A stretch of DNA of 64,000 nt from Rhynchopus sp. YZ270_cl-10 (GCA_964035575.1 OZ037859.1:1426001-1490000); one strand, 5' to 3'; shown: positions 31,697 to 42,815, counted from the stretch's first letter. Numbers and translations: made by a program. The notes: a model not told the origin generated them from the letters alone.

Positions 31697-32623
31697 ATGC
31701 TGGGGGTCGCTACCCTGCTGCTGCTGTCCTGGGTGGGGCAGACATGCGGTGTGGACGAATGCATTGGGAATGTGATCTGCGTGGAGGCTGGGCAGGTCTG
31801 TACGGACAGCAGTCCGCTTAATGGCGACTGGTACTGTGCGTGCGTTGCGCCCCTTGAGGGGGAGGAGCGTGGTGGTGTGGCTGGATGTCATGCAGGATCG
31901 CCGTCGCCTGGTGCACGCTTTACGAACACCCCTTCCACGGACGACTTTGACGGCACGGCGACGTTGGTTGCCGCGGTTCTGGCTGGGGCGTTGCTGCTGC
32001 TTTGCTCTATTGTTCTGCTTTTGTTCTTCATCAAAACAAGCAGACGACGACCGAAAGGCAAGAAGGTTGCGACAGAGCCACAGAGCGTGCCTCTCAAGAC
32101 CCCAGAGTCGTCCTGCGCACCCTTGCTGTCACAGCAGCATCCACAGCCGAAGTCGCTGAGCAACTTCACAGACAGCACTGCGGGGGAGGACATTGCTGCG
32201 TTGGTGACACTTTCGCATAAGGCAGCCGACCCTTTTGCAGATATGTTTGGGAGGGAAGGGGTGGAAGGGGGGCTAACCTGCCAGGGGTGTGGCAAGCAGG
32301 GGATCATGCCCTGGGCGGAGCGGTGTCCGGTGTGTGGGGATGTGCCCTCGCCTGCGTCTGAGGCGCAAAGTCCGCAGGGGAGGAGTGAACGGCTGCTGCC
32401 AGTCGCAGCGACAACGCCGTCGGTGGGGTTTGCATCACCACAGTTTATCAGACACAGTGAAATGCAAAGTCAAAGTCAAAGTCAGAGTCCTGCACGCACG
32501 CCCCTCCCCAGCATACGTGATCGTCTCCGCAACTCAGTTGCTACACCCGGCGTGCTTCAAACACCTCCCCTCCCAGCAACGGAGATACGAAGCAGCCCCG
32601 CAACGCAGTACGTAGAAGTGTAA
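31697..32623 (+). CDS. Single-pass receptor-like protein with Cys-rich ectodomain and cytoplasmic zinc ribbon
   Basis: The 308-residue protein starts with a signal peptide (about 1-18). The short ectodomain (19-88) has six Cys with EGF-like spacing, ending in WYCACVAP. One transmembrane segment (about 89-112) is followed by a stop-transfer KTSRRRPKGKK. The cytoplasmic part is Ser/Pro-rich and contains CQGCGKQGIMPWAERCPVCG (about 194-213), a C-x2-C ... C-x2-C zinc ribbon. A SQSQSQSQ stretch follows. The topology is that of a small surface receptor or adaptor. The family is not recognised. Intronless. Confidence 0.72.
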   Translation: MLGVATLLLLSWVGQTCGVDECIGNVICVEAGQVCTDSSPLNGDWYCACVAPLEGEERGGVAGCHAGSPSPGARFTNTPSTDDFDGTATLVAAVLAGALLLLCSIVLLLFFIKTSRRRPKGKKVATEPQSVPLKTPESSCAPLLSQQHPQPKSLSNFTDSTAGEDIAALVTLSHKAADPFADMFGREGVEGGLTCQGCGKQGIMPWAERCPVCGDVPSPASEAQSPQGRSERLLPVAATTPSVGFASPQFIRHSEMQSQSQSQSPARTPLPSIRDRLRNSVATPGVLQTPPLPATEIRSSPATQYVEV

Positions 32624-32891
32624 TGGAATTTGACGCGCACAGAAGCGAGGTCAGGGCCCCCGGGTTTTCAGGCAGTAAAAGGAAAAGGGGGCAGTATTGG
32701 AGTGTACCATTGATAAGAAATTATATTTCGATGATGCAAGGCGAGTGACGACACCTCCCCTTTTGCCAGTTGGATGCACGGTTAGGAAGGCAACTTTCTC
32801 TTTAGCCCGTTCCATTTTGTTGTCTAAAAAGGAATGGTAAAAAAATCAGGCTATTACGTGAGCGACTTTAGGGACAGTGGAGCTTGCGCAT
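32624..32891. other. Intergenic, no feature recognised
   Basis: Noncoding spacer downstream of the receptor-like gene; nothing structured seen. Confidence 0.55.
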
Positions 32892-32925
32892 GTGGCAACT
32901 ACACTATTCCAACAATTTTTCAAAA
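32892..32925 (+). repeat. Short dispersed repeat F5, copy 1
   Basis: GGCAACTACACTATTCCAAC followed by AATTTTTCAAAA. Recurs at 58081-58113. Confidence 0.55.
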
Positions 32926-33140
32926 TAAGAAAAAGGTCTTCGGACTGATGATTGTATACAAAAATACGCAATGTTTTAAAAACAAAAAAACGGCGAAATG
33001 TGTGATTTATAATAAAAACCCATAGAATCCCTAAGAATCTCCCAGTTTATAAAAAACCCCCACTTCTCACAAAACAAAAAAAGCGCACTCGAAGAAGTGA
33101 AAAATAGCGCAAATGCAATGTTCCCCCCCTTTTTTATTAA

Positions 33141-33190
33141 AAGGTGACAGCACGAGAGGCTCAGGTTCATCCTTTTAACTTTTCTCTTTT
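33141..33190 (+). repeat. Hairpin element F1, shortened
   Basis: AAGGTGACAGCACGAGAGGC, then TCAGGTTCATCC, then TTTTAACTTTTCTCTTTTC. Confidence 0.6.
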
Positions 33191-33614
33191 CTTTCTCTGT
33201 TCATCGAAAATAAAAATCCTTTTTTGATCCGCAGGAGGCTAACCGAACGGACTGGGCTTTTCCCCCATTCCCCTCTGAAAGGTGTACGTCTTTTGCACGA
33301 CAGACGAGTTCACCTTTCACAAAAAAGTTTGGGCACATTTAGTGCACCCTATTGTACCTTCTATTCAGTAGAATAGTTAGTATATGAAACAACCTTTCAC
33401 GTTTTTTTTCTCTGTAAACTAAAAACATATGGCAACACTCTCTGCTTTCCCGCCCCACCTTTCTTTTTCAATTATCCAATTGGCTGAGTTCCTCCTGCAA
33501 AACCACTAGCACCCAATGGCACCAGCAAGCGACCTCCCCCATTGCCCCCTGGTGTATAAACTGTTCTCCTAATACCGGCTTTATATTCGAGATCGGCTGA
33601 CCCTAAAAAAAAAA

Positions 33615-33805
33615 TTACGGCCGAAGAATAGCTCGTCAAGCTCGGAATCACGGTGAGAGCATTTCCGCTAGGATTTCTTCAGTGATTTCTGGTTAGGAAG
33701 CCCGGTCCGCGGTCCCATACGTTGGAGGAGTAAGTCTTCTGGAATGAAGCGCCATAGAGGGTGAGAGTCCCGTCCTTCCTCCTAACGCGTGGGTGCCCCA
33801 GTTAC
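33615..33805 (+). rRNA. LSU rRNA 5' (domain I) fragment
   Basis: The block CTTCTGGAATGAAGCGCC plus ATAGAGGGTGAGAGTCCCGT (33736-33773) closely follows the conserved LSU domain I region, where yeast 25S has CATAGAGGGTGAGAATCCCG. The upstream part also aligns in order: TTACGGCCGAAGAA and AAGCTCGGAATC match the ACGGCGAGTGAAG and AAGCTCAAATTTGAAATC region, and TTCTGGTTAGGAAGCCC matches its next conserved piece. GGAGGA and TCCTCC can close the local helix. No flanking LSU sequence is recognisable, so this is a partial copy: either an inserted pseudogene fragment or one piece of a split rRNA. Confidence 0.72.
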
Positions 33806-34076
33806 AGATACCAGCCCACACTACAAACCACAGGGAATACACAATACACAAGGAACATAAACACACCCCCCCCCTCCAACTCCGTTGCTCTAACCCACCC
33901 CGGTAAACAAAAAAGTTTGAAAATTTAGCGTCACCGCCCCCACCCCCCGCCCTGCACCCCTCTGCAATGAAGGTCGCTGCCTTTGCGCGATTGAGGAGAA
34001 CACGCGCACTCCCGACAATACAACGGTCCATGCACTATCACCAGTATGCCCCCTCCTCCTTCCCCACATTTTATCC

Positions 34077-34125
34077 AAGGTGACTAAGCACGAGAGGCTT
34101 AGGATCATCTTAAACTTTTCTTTTA
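34077..34125 (+). repeat. Hairpin element F1 upstream of the exchanger gene
   Basis: AAGGTGACTAAGC-ACGAGAG-GCTTAGGATCATCTT, then AAACTTTTCTTTTATCC. A T/C tract and CTTTCAG follow at 34142-34159, 18 bp before the ATG: hairpin, TAAAC, pyrimidine tract, AG, start codon. Confidence 0.82.
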
Positions 34126-34177
34126 TCCTAATGTTGTAATCCTTTTTTCCTCTTTCAGAAAAGCCTTCCGGCAAACG

Positions 34178-37057
34178 GTGTATGTGCTGTTCATTGCGTG
34201 CATCGTGTTCTGCGTGAACTGTATCTCGTCTGCGTATGCTGCTGAGTTCGACCCTGTGAAGGCGATGGAAAAGAACAAAGAGATGGCCTTCAAGCAGTGG
34301 CAGAGGGGCGACAACTTCACGTTCCTCCAGCAGACGCCGCTGGAAAAGCTATTTGCCCCGCCTGTGAGCTATAGAGACTTCGAGACGGGCGACACACTTG
34401 ACGATACGAACCCTTTCTACAAAGAGCGTCGATGGGCCTTTGGCTGGGGGGTGGACATGATTCTGAGGTTCCCTCCTGGGCAGGCGTTCTGCAGCGCGTA
34501 TATTGTTGTGCCTGCAGAGAATGCGTGGCCAACCGCGGTACGTGGCATGCTGTATATGTTCTGTCTGTTCTACGTCTTTCTCGGCGTAGCAATCGTCTCT
34601 GATGCATTCATGGGCGCAATCGAGCAGATCACCTCTGAGAAGGAGAAGGTCGTCATGCAGGAGGAGGACGGCGTGCAGAAGGAGAAGGTCGTCATGTACA
34701 CCATGTGGAACGACACTGTCGCGAACCTGACCCTCCTTGCTCTTGGCTCGTCCGCACCGGAGATCCTTCTCTCTGTGCTCGAGACGGTGAGCAACCTCGA
34801 CAAGGTGCCAGGAGAGCTTGGTCCAGGTACCATTGTGGGCAGTGCAGCGTTCAACCTGCTCTGTATTACAGGTATCTGCATGTGGGCGGTGGAGGAGATC
34901 AAGAAAATTAAGGAGTACGGCGTCTTCGTTGTGACGGCCATCTCGTCTGTCTTCGCCTACGTTTGGATGATTGTCGTCCTGCAGTGGAGCTCGCCAGACG
35001 TCATCGAGGTGTGGGAGGGGGTGATGACCCTGCTGATGTTCCCCATGCTCGTACTCATTGCGTTTTCCTTGGACCGGAACTGCTTCTGTCTGAACATTGG
35101 TGCCGGAGAGGAGGAGACGACACATCCAGACGAGGAGTCTGCGGACGGCAAGGAGCAGCATGTTCAGGACAACCGCCGTTCCAGCATGGGACGTCCAAAG
35201 GTGATTGACGCGAAGTTTGTCGACTGCAGCGAGGAGGAGGTGCGCAACATCATCAGCAACGCGAAGAACCGCGACGGCTCGCTCTCGGAGGACTACATCA
35301 AGGGAGAGCTGGACAAGCTGCTGCCGCACAAGAAGCTCAACGTCAACCACTACCGCATGAACACGATACGCGGCATGCTCTCCACGTCCTCGGGCGTCAT
35401 CAGAAGAATCGAACAGCAGAAGGCTTCAAGCAACAAAGTCGCGCCCACTCCCTTAGGTATGCCCACACCTTACCCCACCCACACCCACCCACACCCCACA
35501 GAACGCTCCCGACTGAGTGTCCCCGACAGCGGCCTTGCCGAGTTTGTGAGCCCCTCGTACTCCGTCCTAGAGGGCGAAGGGACCTTGGAGCTGGGCATCC
35601 GCCGCCACCACGGAAGCAAGGGAAAGCTGGAGATCCGCTACCGCACCAGTGACCTGACTGCACAGGCAGGTGAGCACTACGTCAAAGCCGCAGGGACGAT
35701 TGTCTTTGAGGACGGCGAGTCTGAGGACAAGCACATCAAGGTTGGCATCATCGACAACAAGGAGCGCAACGCAGACCGCCACTTCACGTGCAGGCTTGAG
35801 GTTGCCAACGACACACCCGGGAGTGCTGTGGGTGAGGTGTGCATCACGCTCGTGACGATCATCGACGACGACCTGCCGGGTGTCATCCGCTTCAAGGATG
35901 CAGAGCTCGAGACCACTGAGACCTGCGGCTCTGCCAAACTCGATGTCATCAGAGAAAACGGCGGCACCGGATCCATCCTTGTCAAGTACCGCACCCATGA
36001 CGGTGTCGGCAAGGACTCCGCTCAGGCGGGCCGTGAGTACGAAGCCTGCTCAGGCGAGCTGGTATTCAACTCAGGTGAAATCCACAAGACGATTGAAATT
36101 CCCATCACAGACAGAAACCTGTACGACAGGTGCGACCACTTCTTTGTGTACCTCACCGCTGCTGAGGGCAAGGTCGGCGGGAAGCTGGGCCACCTGACGA
36201 AGTGCAAGGTGATCATCACAGCGGACAGCAAGATTGCAAACATTATGAAGGAGGTGCTGGACAAGGCGAAGGAGAACCGCTTTGAGTGCAGCGTCTCGTG
36301 GGGCGACCAGTTCCGCGATGCGATGAACATCGGCGACGACGAGGACGGCAACCCGCCGAGCACGCTGCAGTACGTGATGCACTCGCTCACCTTCCTTTGG
36401 AAGGTACTGTTTGCCCTGATCCCGCCGCCGCAGTGGAAAGGCGGGTGGCCGTCGTTCTGCATCTCCCTTCTGTTCATTGGCCTTGTCACAGCCATGGTGT
36501 CTGAGGTAGCGTCACTCTTGGGCTGTGTTATGGGCCTGAAGGACAGCGTCACTGCCATCACCTTCGTTGCTTTGGGGACGTCCCTGCCGGACACCTTTGC
36601 CTCAAAGCAGGCTGCCGAGCAGGAGGACACTGTTGATGCCGCAGTTGGGAACGTGACGGGGAGCAACTCCGTGAACGTCTTCCTTGGGCTTGGCCTGCCG
36701 TGGACGATTGGGTCGATCTACTACGAGGCGAAGGGGGAGTGCTTCATTGTGCCGTCGGGGACGCTGTCGTTCTCTGTTATGATCTTCACGATCTGTGCGA
36801 CACTGTGCATCCTGATGCTCGTCATCATGCGTAAGGTGCAGGGCGGCGAGATCGGTGGTCCACGGAGAAAGCCCGTCGCTGTCTTCATGGGCATGCTGTG
36901 GGTCGTCTACATCGTCATCTCCGCGCTAGCAGCCTACGACCACCTCCCCAAGATGCCCGGCACAGAAAACCGCTGTCCCTGTGCATGCAAAAACAGAGGC
37001 ATCCTCCCTTGGGCCGACGCCCCCATCCACGTGCAAGGTTCCTGCAGGAGGTGCTGA
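34178..37057 (+). CDS. Na+/Ca2+ exchanger (NCX type) with two Calx-beta domains
   Basis: A 45-nt intron (35457-35501, GTATGC...CAG) lies in frame; without it the product is 944 residues. An N-terminal signal peptide (MYVLFIACIVFCVNC) is typical of NCX. The first transmembrane bundle includes alpha-repeat 1, NDTVANLTLLALGSSAPEI (about 178-196). A long cytoplasmic loop holds two Calx-beta domains (about 430-535 and 540-650), with Calx-beta features such as YRTSDLTAQAGEHY and YRTHDGVG. The second bundle has alpha-repeat 2, TAITFVALGTSLPDTFASK, then GNVTGSNSVNVFLGLGLPW. It exports Ca2+ in exchange for Na+ at the plasma membrane or an internal membrane. The C-terminus is Cys-rich (CPCACKNRG). Acidic residues of the loop could bind regulatory Ca2+. 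Confidence 0.94.
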   Translation: MYVLFIACIVFCVNCISSAYAAEFDPVKAMEKNKEMAFKQWQRGDNFTFLQQTPLEKLFAPPVSYRDFETGDTLDDTNPFYKERRWAFGWGVDMILRFPPGQAFCSAYIVVPAENAWPTAVRGMLYMFCLFYVFLGVAIVSDAFMGAIEQITSEKEKVVMQEEDGVQKEKVVMYTMWNDTVANLTLLALGSSAPEILLSVLETVSNLDKVPGELGPGTIVGSAAFNLLCITGICMWAVEEIKKIKEYGVFVVTAISSVFAYVWMIVVLQWSSPDVIEVWEGVMTLLMFPMLVLIAFSLDRNCFCLNIGAGEEETTHPDEESADGKEQHVQDNRRSSMGRPKVIDAKFVDCSEEEVRNIISNAKNRDGSLSEDYIKGELDKLLPHKKLNVNHYRMNTIRGMLSTSSGVIRRIEQQKASSNKVAPTPLGMPTPYPTHTHPHPTERSRLSVPDSGLAEFVSPSYSVLEGEGTLELGIRRHHGSKGKLEIRYRTSDLTAQAGEHYVKAAGTIVFEDGESEDKHIKVGIIDNKERNADRHFTCRLEVANDTPGSAVGEVCITLVTIIDDDLPGVIRFKDAELETTETCGSAKLDVIRENGGTGSILVKYRTHDGVGKDSAQAGREYEACSGELVFNSGEIHKTIEIPITDRNLYDRCDHFFVYLTAAEGKVGGKLGHLTKCKVIITADSKIANIMKEVLDKAKENRFECSVSWGDQFRDAMNIGDDEDGNPPSTLQYVMHSLTFLWKVLFALIPPPQWKGGWPSFCISLLFIGLVTAMVSEVASLLGCVMGLKDSVTAITFVALGTSLPDTFASKQAAEQEDTVDAAVGNVTGSNSVNVFLGLGLPWTIGSIYYEAKGECFIVPSGTLSFSVMIFTICATLCILMLVIMRKVQGGEIGGPRRKPVAVFMGMLWVVYIVISALAAYDHLPKMPGTENRCPCACKNRGILPWADAPIHVQGSCRRC

Positions 37058-38529
37058 AAGAGGGGGGAAAAGATATTTCAAAATAAAAAATAAAAAAAAA
37101 TTAGGAAAAACATAAAGAAAAAAACGAAAAAGAAAACAGTAGCAAAGGAGGGGGTTTGTTGGTTAATAAAAGAGTCTGTGATTGGGGGAGTAGAAAGTGG
37201 AGTGGGGGCTGGAGGATGGCAAGGCCATACCGTCTCTTTACAGGGAACGGTCTCTGGCCCCTTTTTTTATATATTTTTGTGTGCGTGATTTGTTTTTTTT
37301 CTTTTCCAAATTTTGGGTGATCTATGAACGGGGAGAGATTTTTTCACTCACAGTAAGTTTCTTGAGGGGTTTTTTGTACTTGAGTGGCGTAGCTGAAACC
37401 AGCTATTCTGCCTCCACTCGAAGTCCACAAAAGTGTACATTGGTGGGTGTATACAGTTGGACAAGAAACTTGGCGACCAAATAATATTGGCGGATTTTGG
37501 GGGTATTCTTGTAATTGGCGACTTTTTTGGTCGCCAATATAACTTGGTAGGATAGTGGTTCTTAGTCACATTGGTTGGGAAGTAGCTTTTTTCGCAATTT
37601 TTGGTAAAGTTTTTGTGCCTCCCTTCGACTCACCATGTTGTATTTTTGGGTGGCGTGCGTGAGTGCGTGGCGCAGACCACCTGGAAAAAAAAGTGCACGG
37701 CATCTAAAAATTTCCGCCTGCGGCGGGCGGCCCTTGACCGATTTTCACCCTTTTGTTGTTCCTTATCCTCAACACAGGACCTCACAAGCTCTCAGCAACT
37801 CTCACTAACTCTTGGTAAGCTCTCACAGCCTGCTGGGTGTTTAATGGAGACGATCATATATCACCCAAATATGTGTATTCATCTTGCAACTTTTCTTTTT
37901 TTTTCTTTTTTCTTCTGTTTTCCCACGAACCTGCCACAAGGTGTGTTTGGCGAACTTTACTTTGTGTACCCCAATGGGCATCTGAACCAGAGATGTGTGT
38001 GTGATGCCTTGCATTGCACCCATCAACGGTTCAACCTCAACAGCCACCTGGGAGCTCTGAGGCAGCAATGCTTCGCTTCGATTGTTAAGATCTACACACG
38101 CCCTCTGACTTTTTACTTTTTCATCAAAAAAAGGGTCAGACCAGAGTTTCCTGGTGTCAGCCTTTCGATAGGTGGCATTGCGCATATAACGAACCTCTTG
38201 GTGAGTGTCGAGCAAAAAGTAGGAAGGGGACCTCTCGGTTATTTGCTCTAGATTTATCAAATAACAATTGATTTTGCAAATACGAAAATCAGCAAGATAC
38301 CCGGATGCAAATAACAGAGGCCCTTTAACAGTTGTGGCGGTTTTTGTTCTTTCCCCCCTTAGCGAGTTTTTTTTTGTCAAAACTATATTAAAAAAAGGGG
38401 GGCCTTTAAGGGGAGGGCAACAGGAGAACAGTACAAGGAGAAAAAAATACACCTTTCTGTTTCGGTATTTCTTTGTTTTCCCGCTTCCCCCCCTTTTTTT
38501 GCGGAAACTGATTGTGTTGTTCTTGTCTA
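37058..38529. other. Intergenic, hairpin and T-rich tracts, no gene recognised
   Basis: A multi-armed inverted repeat of TTGGCGACC/GGTCGCCAA occurs at 37468-37546. A 216-codon open frame at 37601-38251 has poor composition and no recognisable domain; I do not call it. Confidence 0.5.
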
Positions 38530-38570
38530 GGGTCGCTTAAACACGCGAGGCTTAGGTCATACCCGACCCT
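38530..38570 (+). repeat. Diverged hairpin element F1
   Basis: GGGTCGCTTAAACACGCGAG followed by GCTTAGGTCATACCCGACCC. The arms still pair, but differ from the consensus. Confidence 0.5.
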
Positions 38571-38638
38571 TTGTTGTTTCCTCTCCGTTTCTTTTTCATA
38601 TGCTCTCAAGTTACATTTTTTTTTCCCACAGAGTGTCA

Positions 38639-38680
38639 GTGCCTGCGTCCACAAGTGCTTGCACTATCAATTTTTTCATT
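38639..38680 (+). repeat. Dispersed repeat F2, copy 6
   Basis: GTGCCTGCGTCCACAAGTGC, then TTGCACTATCAA and a T run. Confidence 0.6.
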
Positions 38681-39074
38681 TTTTTCTCTCTTTTGTCTTC
38701 TGTTTTGCATTTTACACCTGTTGTTCGTCTATTTAAAAAACAATTTAAAAAAAAAACACTCGTTTTTACAAATGAGACGAGGAAAAAGGCGAACCATGTC
38801 ACAAGGAAAAAGTATCTTTCTTTTTTGGGAGACGAGGGAGAAAAAAACCCCCCCAAAAAAAAAAACCTATTCCCTGACACGAAAAATAATAATTCTATGG
38901 AAAAAAAAACAAAAACACAAAAAAAAACAAAAAAAAAAACAAAAAAAACAAAAACACAAAAAAACAACAAAAAAAACTGTGCACCGAACACAAAAAAAAA
39001 ACCTCCATCGCCCCCATTCTTTCCTTCCTTCATCAATGAAGAGCCCTCTGCAGTTCGATGACCCTCTGAGATCC
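38681..39074. other. A-rich intergenic tract
   Basis: Dominated by AAAAACAAAA-type runs at 38740-39000. Long lysine-rich open frames here are compositional artefacts. Confidence 0.7.
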
Positions 39075-39110
39075 GGTGCCTGCGTCCACAGCGTCTGCAC
39101 TTCAACTACT
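39075..39110 (+). repeat. Dispersed repeat F2, copy 7
   Basis: CCGGTGCCTGCGTCCACAGC, then GTCTGCACTTCAACTAC. It lies about 270 bp upstream of the next start codon; a long CTTTTCTCC tract and CTTCAG occur in between. Confidence 0.6.
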
Positions 39111-39380
39111 ATTTGTTGTTCGAAGGCTGGGGGAAAAACCTTTCAGTCGTGCGATTCGCCGAGCGGGTTGTGAAACCGCCTCCCTTCTCTTACGAGCTCG
39201 ACTGCGCTGCGTTTCGAGCTACGTTTCCACTACCATTCGTTTTCCAACACCCCCTCCACAGCTGAGAATAACCGGGTCCCCTAGTCTTACTCTCAGCTGT
39301 GACCCCCTTCCCCTCCCTCTCCTTTTCTCCTTTTCTCCTTTTCTCCCTTCAGCTACGCTACAGAACACCCCCACCCTACA

Positions 39381-42253
39381 ATGTCCAACAACTATGACGA
39401 CTGGGACGACTCAGACGAGGATTTGGGCATTGTCAAGAAGGAAGGGGATGGGGGCAACAGCGGCTCCGAGATAGACACAGGGAGTGAGTTTAGTATGGGG
39501 GACGGGATGGGGTTCGCGCTGCCTTCTTCGACGGCCGCTGCCGCAGCTCCCACCACTACCGCACAACCTGCAAAACGCACGTCAGCCATCAACGACTTCG
39601 ACGACACAGACGATGACGATGTGAACCTTCATGACCACCTCTCAGACGACAGCCTCAGCAGCGGCAGGCAACCTACTGGGCGTGCACCACTCGCCGCTGC
39701 GCTAGCCTCCTCCGCTATGTCCAGCATGTCCCGCCCCAAACCCACAAAAGCAATAATCACAACCAACCCCGACTCCGACTCTGACTATGATACAGACGAA
39801 CAAAACAAACGGCGTGAAGCCCGCGAACGCCAACTTGGCAGCAACAAACACCTCACCGATATGCTCGAAGGGAAAAAGGAGGAAAGCGACCGTTCACGTC
39901 AAACCTCTGCACCACTGCTGGAAGAGCCTTCTGCAGGCTCCATCGCGCCGCCACAGATGAACAGCATTTCCGACAGCGACTTCGACAGCAACAGCGAGAA
40001 TGCGACCGACATCGACGACGGCTCCAGCGCTGCACCCACCCCTCTCCCTCAGATCCCCGAGGCAACCGACCGAGACGCTCCGGGACCCTCCGAAACACCA
40101 TCACCACCGGTTTCACCACCGGAAGGACCTCTCTTCGCAGCATCGTCATTCATGGAAGAGGACGAACGCTCTGTGTCCCCGCCCCTTGGCATCTCCTATA
40201 GAGAGAACCGAGAGAACCCCTTCCCGAAGATCACGCTGCCGGAGACGGAACCTGAGCCTGAGGCGGAGGTGGAGGTGGAAGTGGATGTGTCGCAGATGAA
40301 GGGTGGGCTGCGTGGCATCATGAAGCGGCGCGAAGAGGCGCCTGAGGAGGAAGACTCATTGGAGGACTCCATGGAGCTCGTGAACAGAAGGGTGTTGGGG
40401 CGGCGGGAGGGAGGTGCCGACCGTGGTGCCTCGCCATCGCCCCCAATGGGGATCAGGCGTGGTCCCGAGCAGATCGCTGTGAGTGAGTCCCCTCCGCCAC
40501 CGGTGCTGCGGCAGGAGTACCACGACCCGACCCCAGCACCCCTGGATATGAGCCCAGAGACGTTGTCGCCATCCCGCTCAGTGTCGCCTCTCCCAACAAC
40601 AGCAAAGTTCGACAAAGCCTGCCTCGCGAGGTGTCCGACACCATACCCACCCCTCAGCCTCTCACCAGATCCCTTAGACGAGCCCCTCGACTTCAGCCGT
40701 CTCGATGAGTTCGAAAAGATCTCGCCAGCCCTCATCTTTGTGTCGCCGCTCTCCTCAAAGGACATCGCCCTGCACAGCCCCGACCACGAAGCCATCGTGC
40801 TCTACAAGTGTTTCAACAACACACACGGGAAGTTTATTATCAAGAAGGGTGCGGGTGCGGATGAGTTCCTGCTGAAGTGGTGCACCTTCAACACGATCCT
40901 CCCTGGGGTGAGTGGACACTCTGTGGCAAACAAGGAGGAGAATGTGTCGATCTACAGCCAAGGGGAGTGCCGCATATACTTCGACGCGACGGTGACAGAG
41001 CGGAACTGCTTCAACTTTGGCTTTGGTGGCTACGGCTCGCAGTGCTCTCTGGGGGACGAATGGAACAAGGTGCCGACTGATTTGTGCTTCCTGCGGGAGG
41101 GCGGGCGGTGGGTGCTGAACGCATCAGCAGGCTTCTCGATGCACGACTACCAGGCCCTGCGCCTGGTACACCCGCCACGCGGCGCACCGCTCCTATCGAT
41201 GCAGGATGTGTTCGCAGACGTCCTTGAGAAGGAGAAGCGCACGCGCTCCACCGTTGCTGAGGAGACTATCGAGGAGTTCAGGTGGCGCCCACCACACATC
41301 GTGAAGATGTCCGACAGTGGCCTTGAGCAGATCTACGAGACTGTTATGTGCACCGCAAACGCCTCCGCAAACGGCGGCCTGAGACGAGAGGACATCGAAG
41401 GCTTCATGGACTACTTCTTTGGGCGTGACCTCTTCGGGACAATGATGTCACGCTGTCCGGAGGGTGCCGAGAATGCTGAGGACGAGGACACACGACGCAC
41501 GTTCTTCAAGATGTGCACAGAGGCGATGAAGTTCAGCCAGTCGTCAGTAGTGCACGAAGCGATGTGGGTCATGCTCACACCAAACAACGAGCCCACAGCG
41601 CGGGTAGACGTGCTCATCCAGCTCATCGATGCAGTGGTAGTGTCGCAAGACATCCACGTTGTGTCGGAGTTCCTTGTCGAGGTGCTCTTCCGCAGAAAGC
41701 TTGAAGTTGACATCAACGACGTTGCCATTGCGCTGGAGGTACGCTATCTTCTTGATTCATATCTTTTGTAAATAGGGAAATGCCTTAGGTTCGGCGACTA
41801 CGAAGTCATCCACAAATATTTCTCGTTGTTCCCATCCCGGTCATTGCAATCCCTGCAGTAGTGTTTTTTTTTTGCGGGTTTTGTGGGTTTAAAAAACTTC
41901 ATAATATTATATAAACACCTTTTCACCTGTTCAGAGCATCATGGACCCAGAAGACGCTGAATGTGCGCTTGTCTGCCCGGTCATTGCCTCCCTCTTCGCA
42001 AAAGGGACACGTACGGTATGGAAGGGGGAAAAGAAAGGGGAATATATTCTCTGAAACACAGATAACACGACAAGAGGCACGGTTCGCAATGAACTTCGTC
42101 GAAGATGCTGAAACAACGTCGAAGCTTGGCTGGCATCTCATCGTGTTCCACTCCATGGTATGCAAAAGAAAGGTTCAAAAATGAAATCTATCACAAAACC
42201 AACAGGCCGGCGACATAACAAAGGCATGGGACTGGGAGAACGAACACCACTAA
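39381..42253 (+). CDS. Large unrecognised protein, acidic N-terminus and helical C-terminus, four exons
   Basis: Exons 39381-41738, 41935-42015, 42062-42157 and 42206-42253, with introns of 196, 46 and 48 nt (GTACGC, GTATGG and GTATGC starts); all phases are 0 and the product is 860 residues. Residues 1-460 are Asp/Ser/Pro-rich and low complexity, beginning MSNNYDDWDDSDED. A conserved-looking region follows (about 465-860): YKCFNNTHGKFIIKKGAGAD, NFGFGGYGSQCSLGD, then amphipathic helices to the end, with WHLIVFHSMAG near the C-terminus. No transmembrane segment. The helical tail could be a HEAT- or MIF4G/MA3-like fold, but I see no diagnostic motif. Start follows CTTCAG and a short leader. Confidence 0.78.
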
Positions 42254-42815
42254 AATAAAAATGGTTTCACCAAAAAATTGTTGATCCAAAAGGCCCTTTT
42301 TGTGCTGTTTCATGACACCCATTAGGTCGTGGAAGAAGGGTCACTGTGCGAAAATGAACAAAAAAAAAAAAACATAAAAATATAACAATGAAGAGTCGTA
42401 AACTTAAAGTATACACAACCGTTCAAGAGGAAACCACAGAATCTTTGGAACGGAAAAAAAAGAAATAGTGAAACACCTTCTCGGGTGTCTGCTAAAAAAA
42501 CGAACCCAACAATTAAAAGGAGGAAAGCAACAAAGGGGAAAACATGATGGCAGGGTTTATGGATAGAGCCGTGCAGGGGGTTGGGTCATGTGCCCGTATC
42601 TCTTCCCTCTTTTAGTTTGTTAAGCGTCTTTCCCAGCAAAACCCCGAGGGCACAGCCATGACGCATATGCCACTATTCTGCTACCACTGTCGCCCTTCCC
42701 CCAAGTCTTTCCCCTTTTTCGTTTTTTTTCTTTAGGGTCTTCGTTTACTAGAGTTAAAAAAAGAGCACCTCCCCTGTTTGCCCTTTACTGAGAGGAAGCG
42801 GGAGGGCATATCAGA
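42254..42815. other. Intergenic, no feature recognised
   Basis: A-rich and T-rich stretches downstream of the preceding gene; nothing structured before the F3 copy. Confidence 0.55.

Noticed and set aside
37601-38251. 216-codon + strand frame
   Set aside because: Mixed T-rich composition, no domain, and no splice-compatible partner exons. It could be a decayed gene, but I cannot support it.
38571-39173. 200-codon lysine-rich frame
   Set aside because: Produced by poly-A runs; composition unlike any called gene and no start context.
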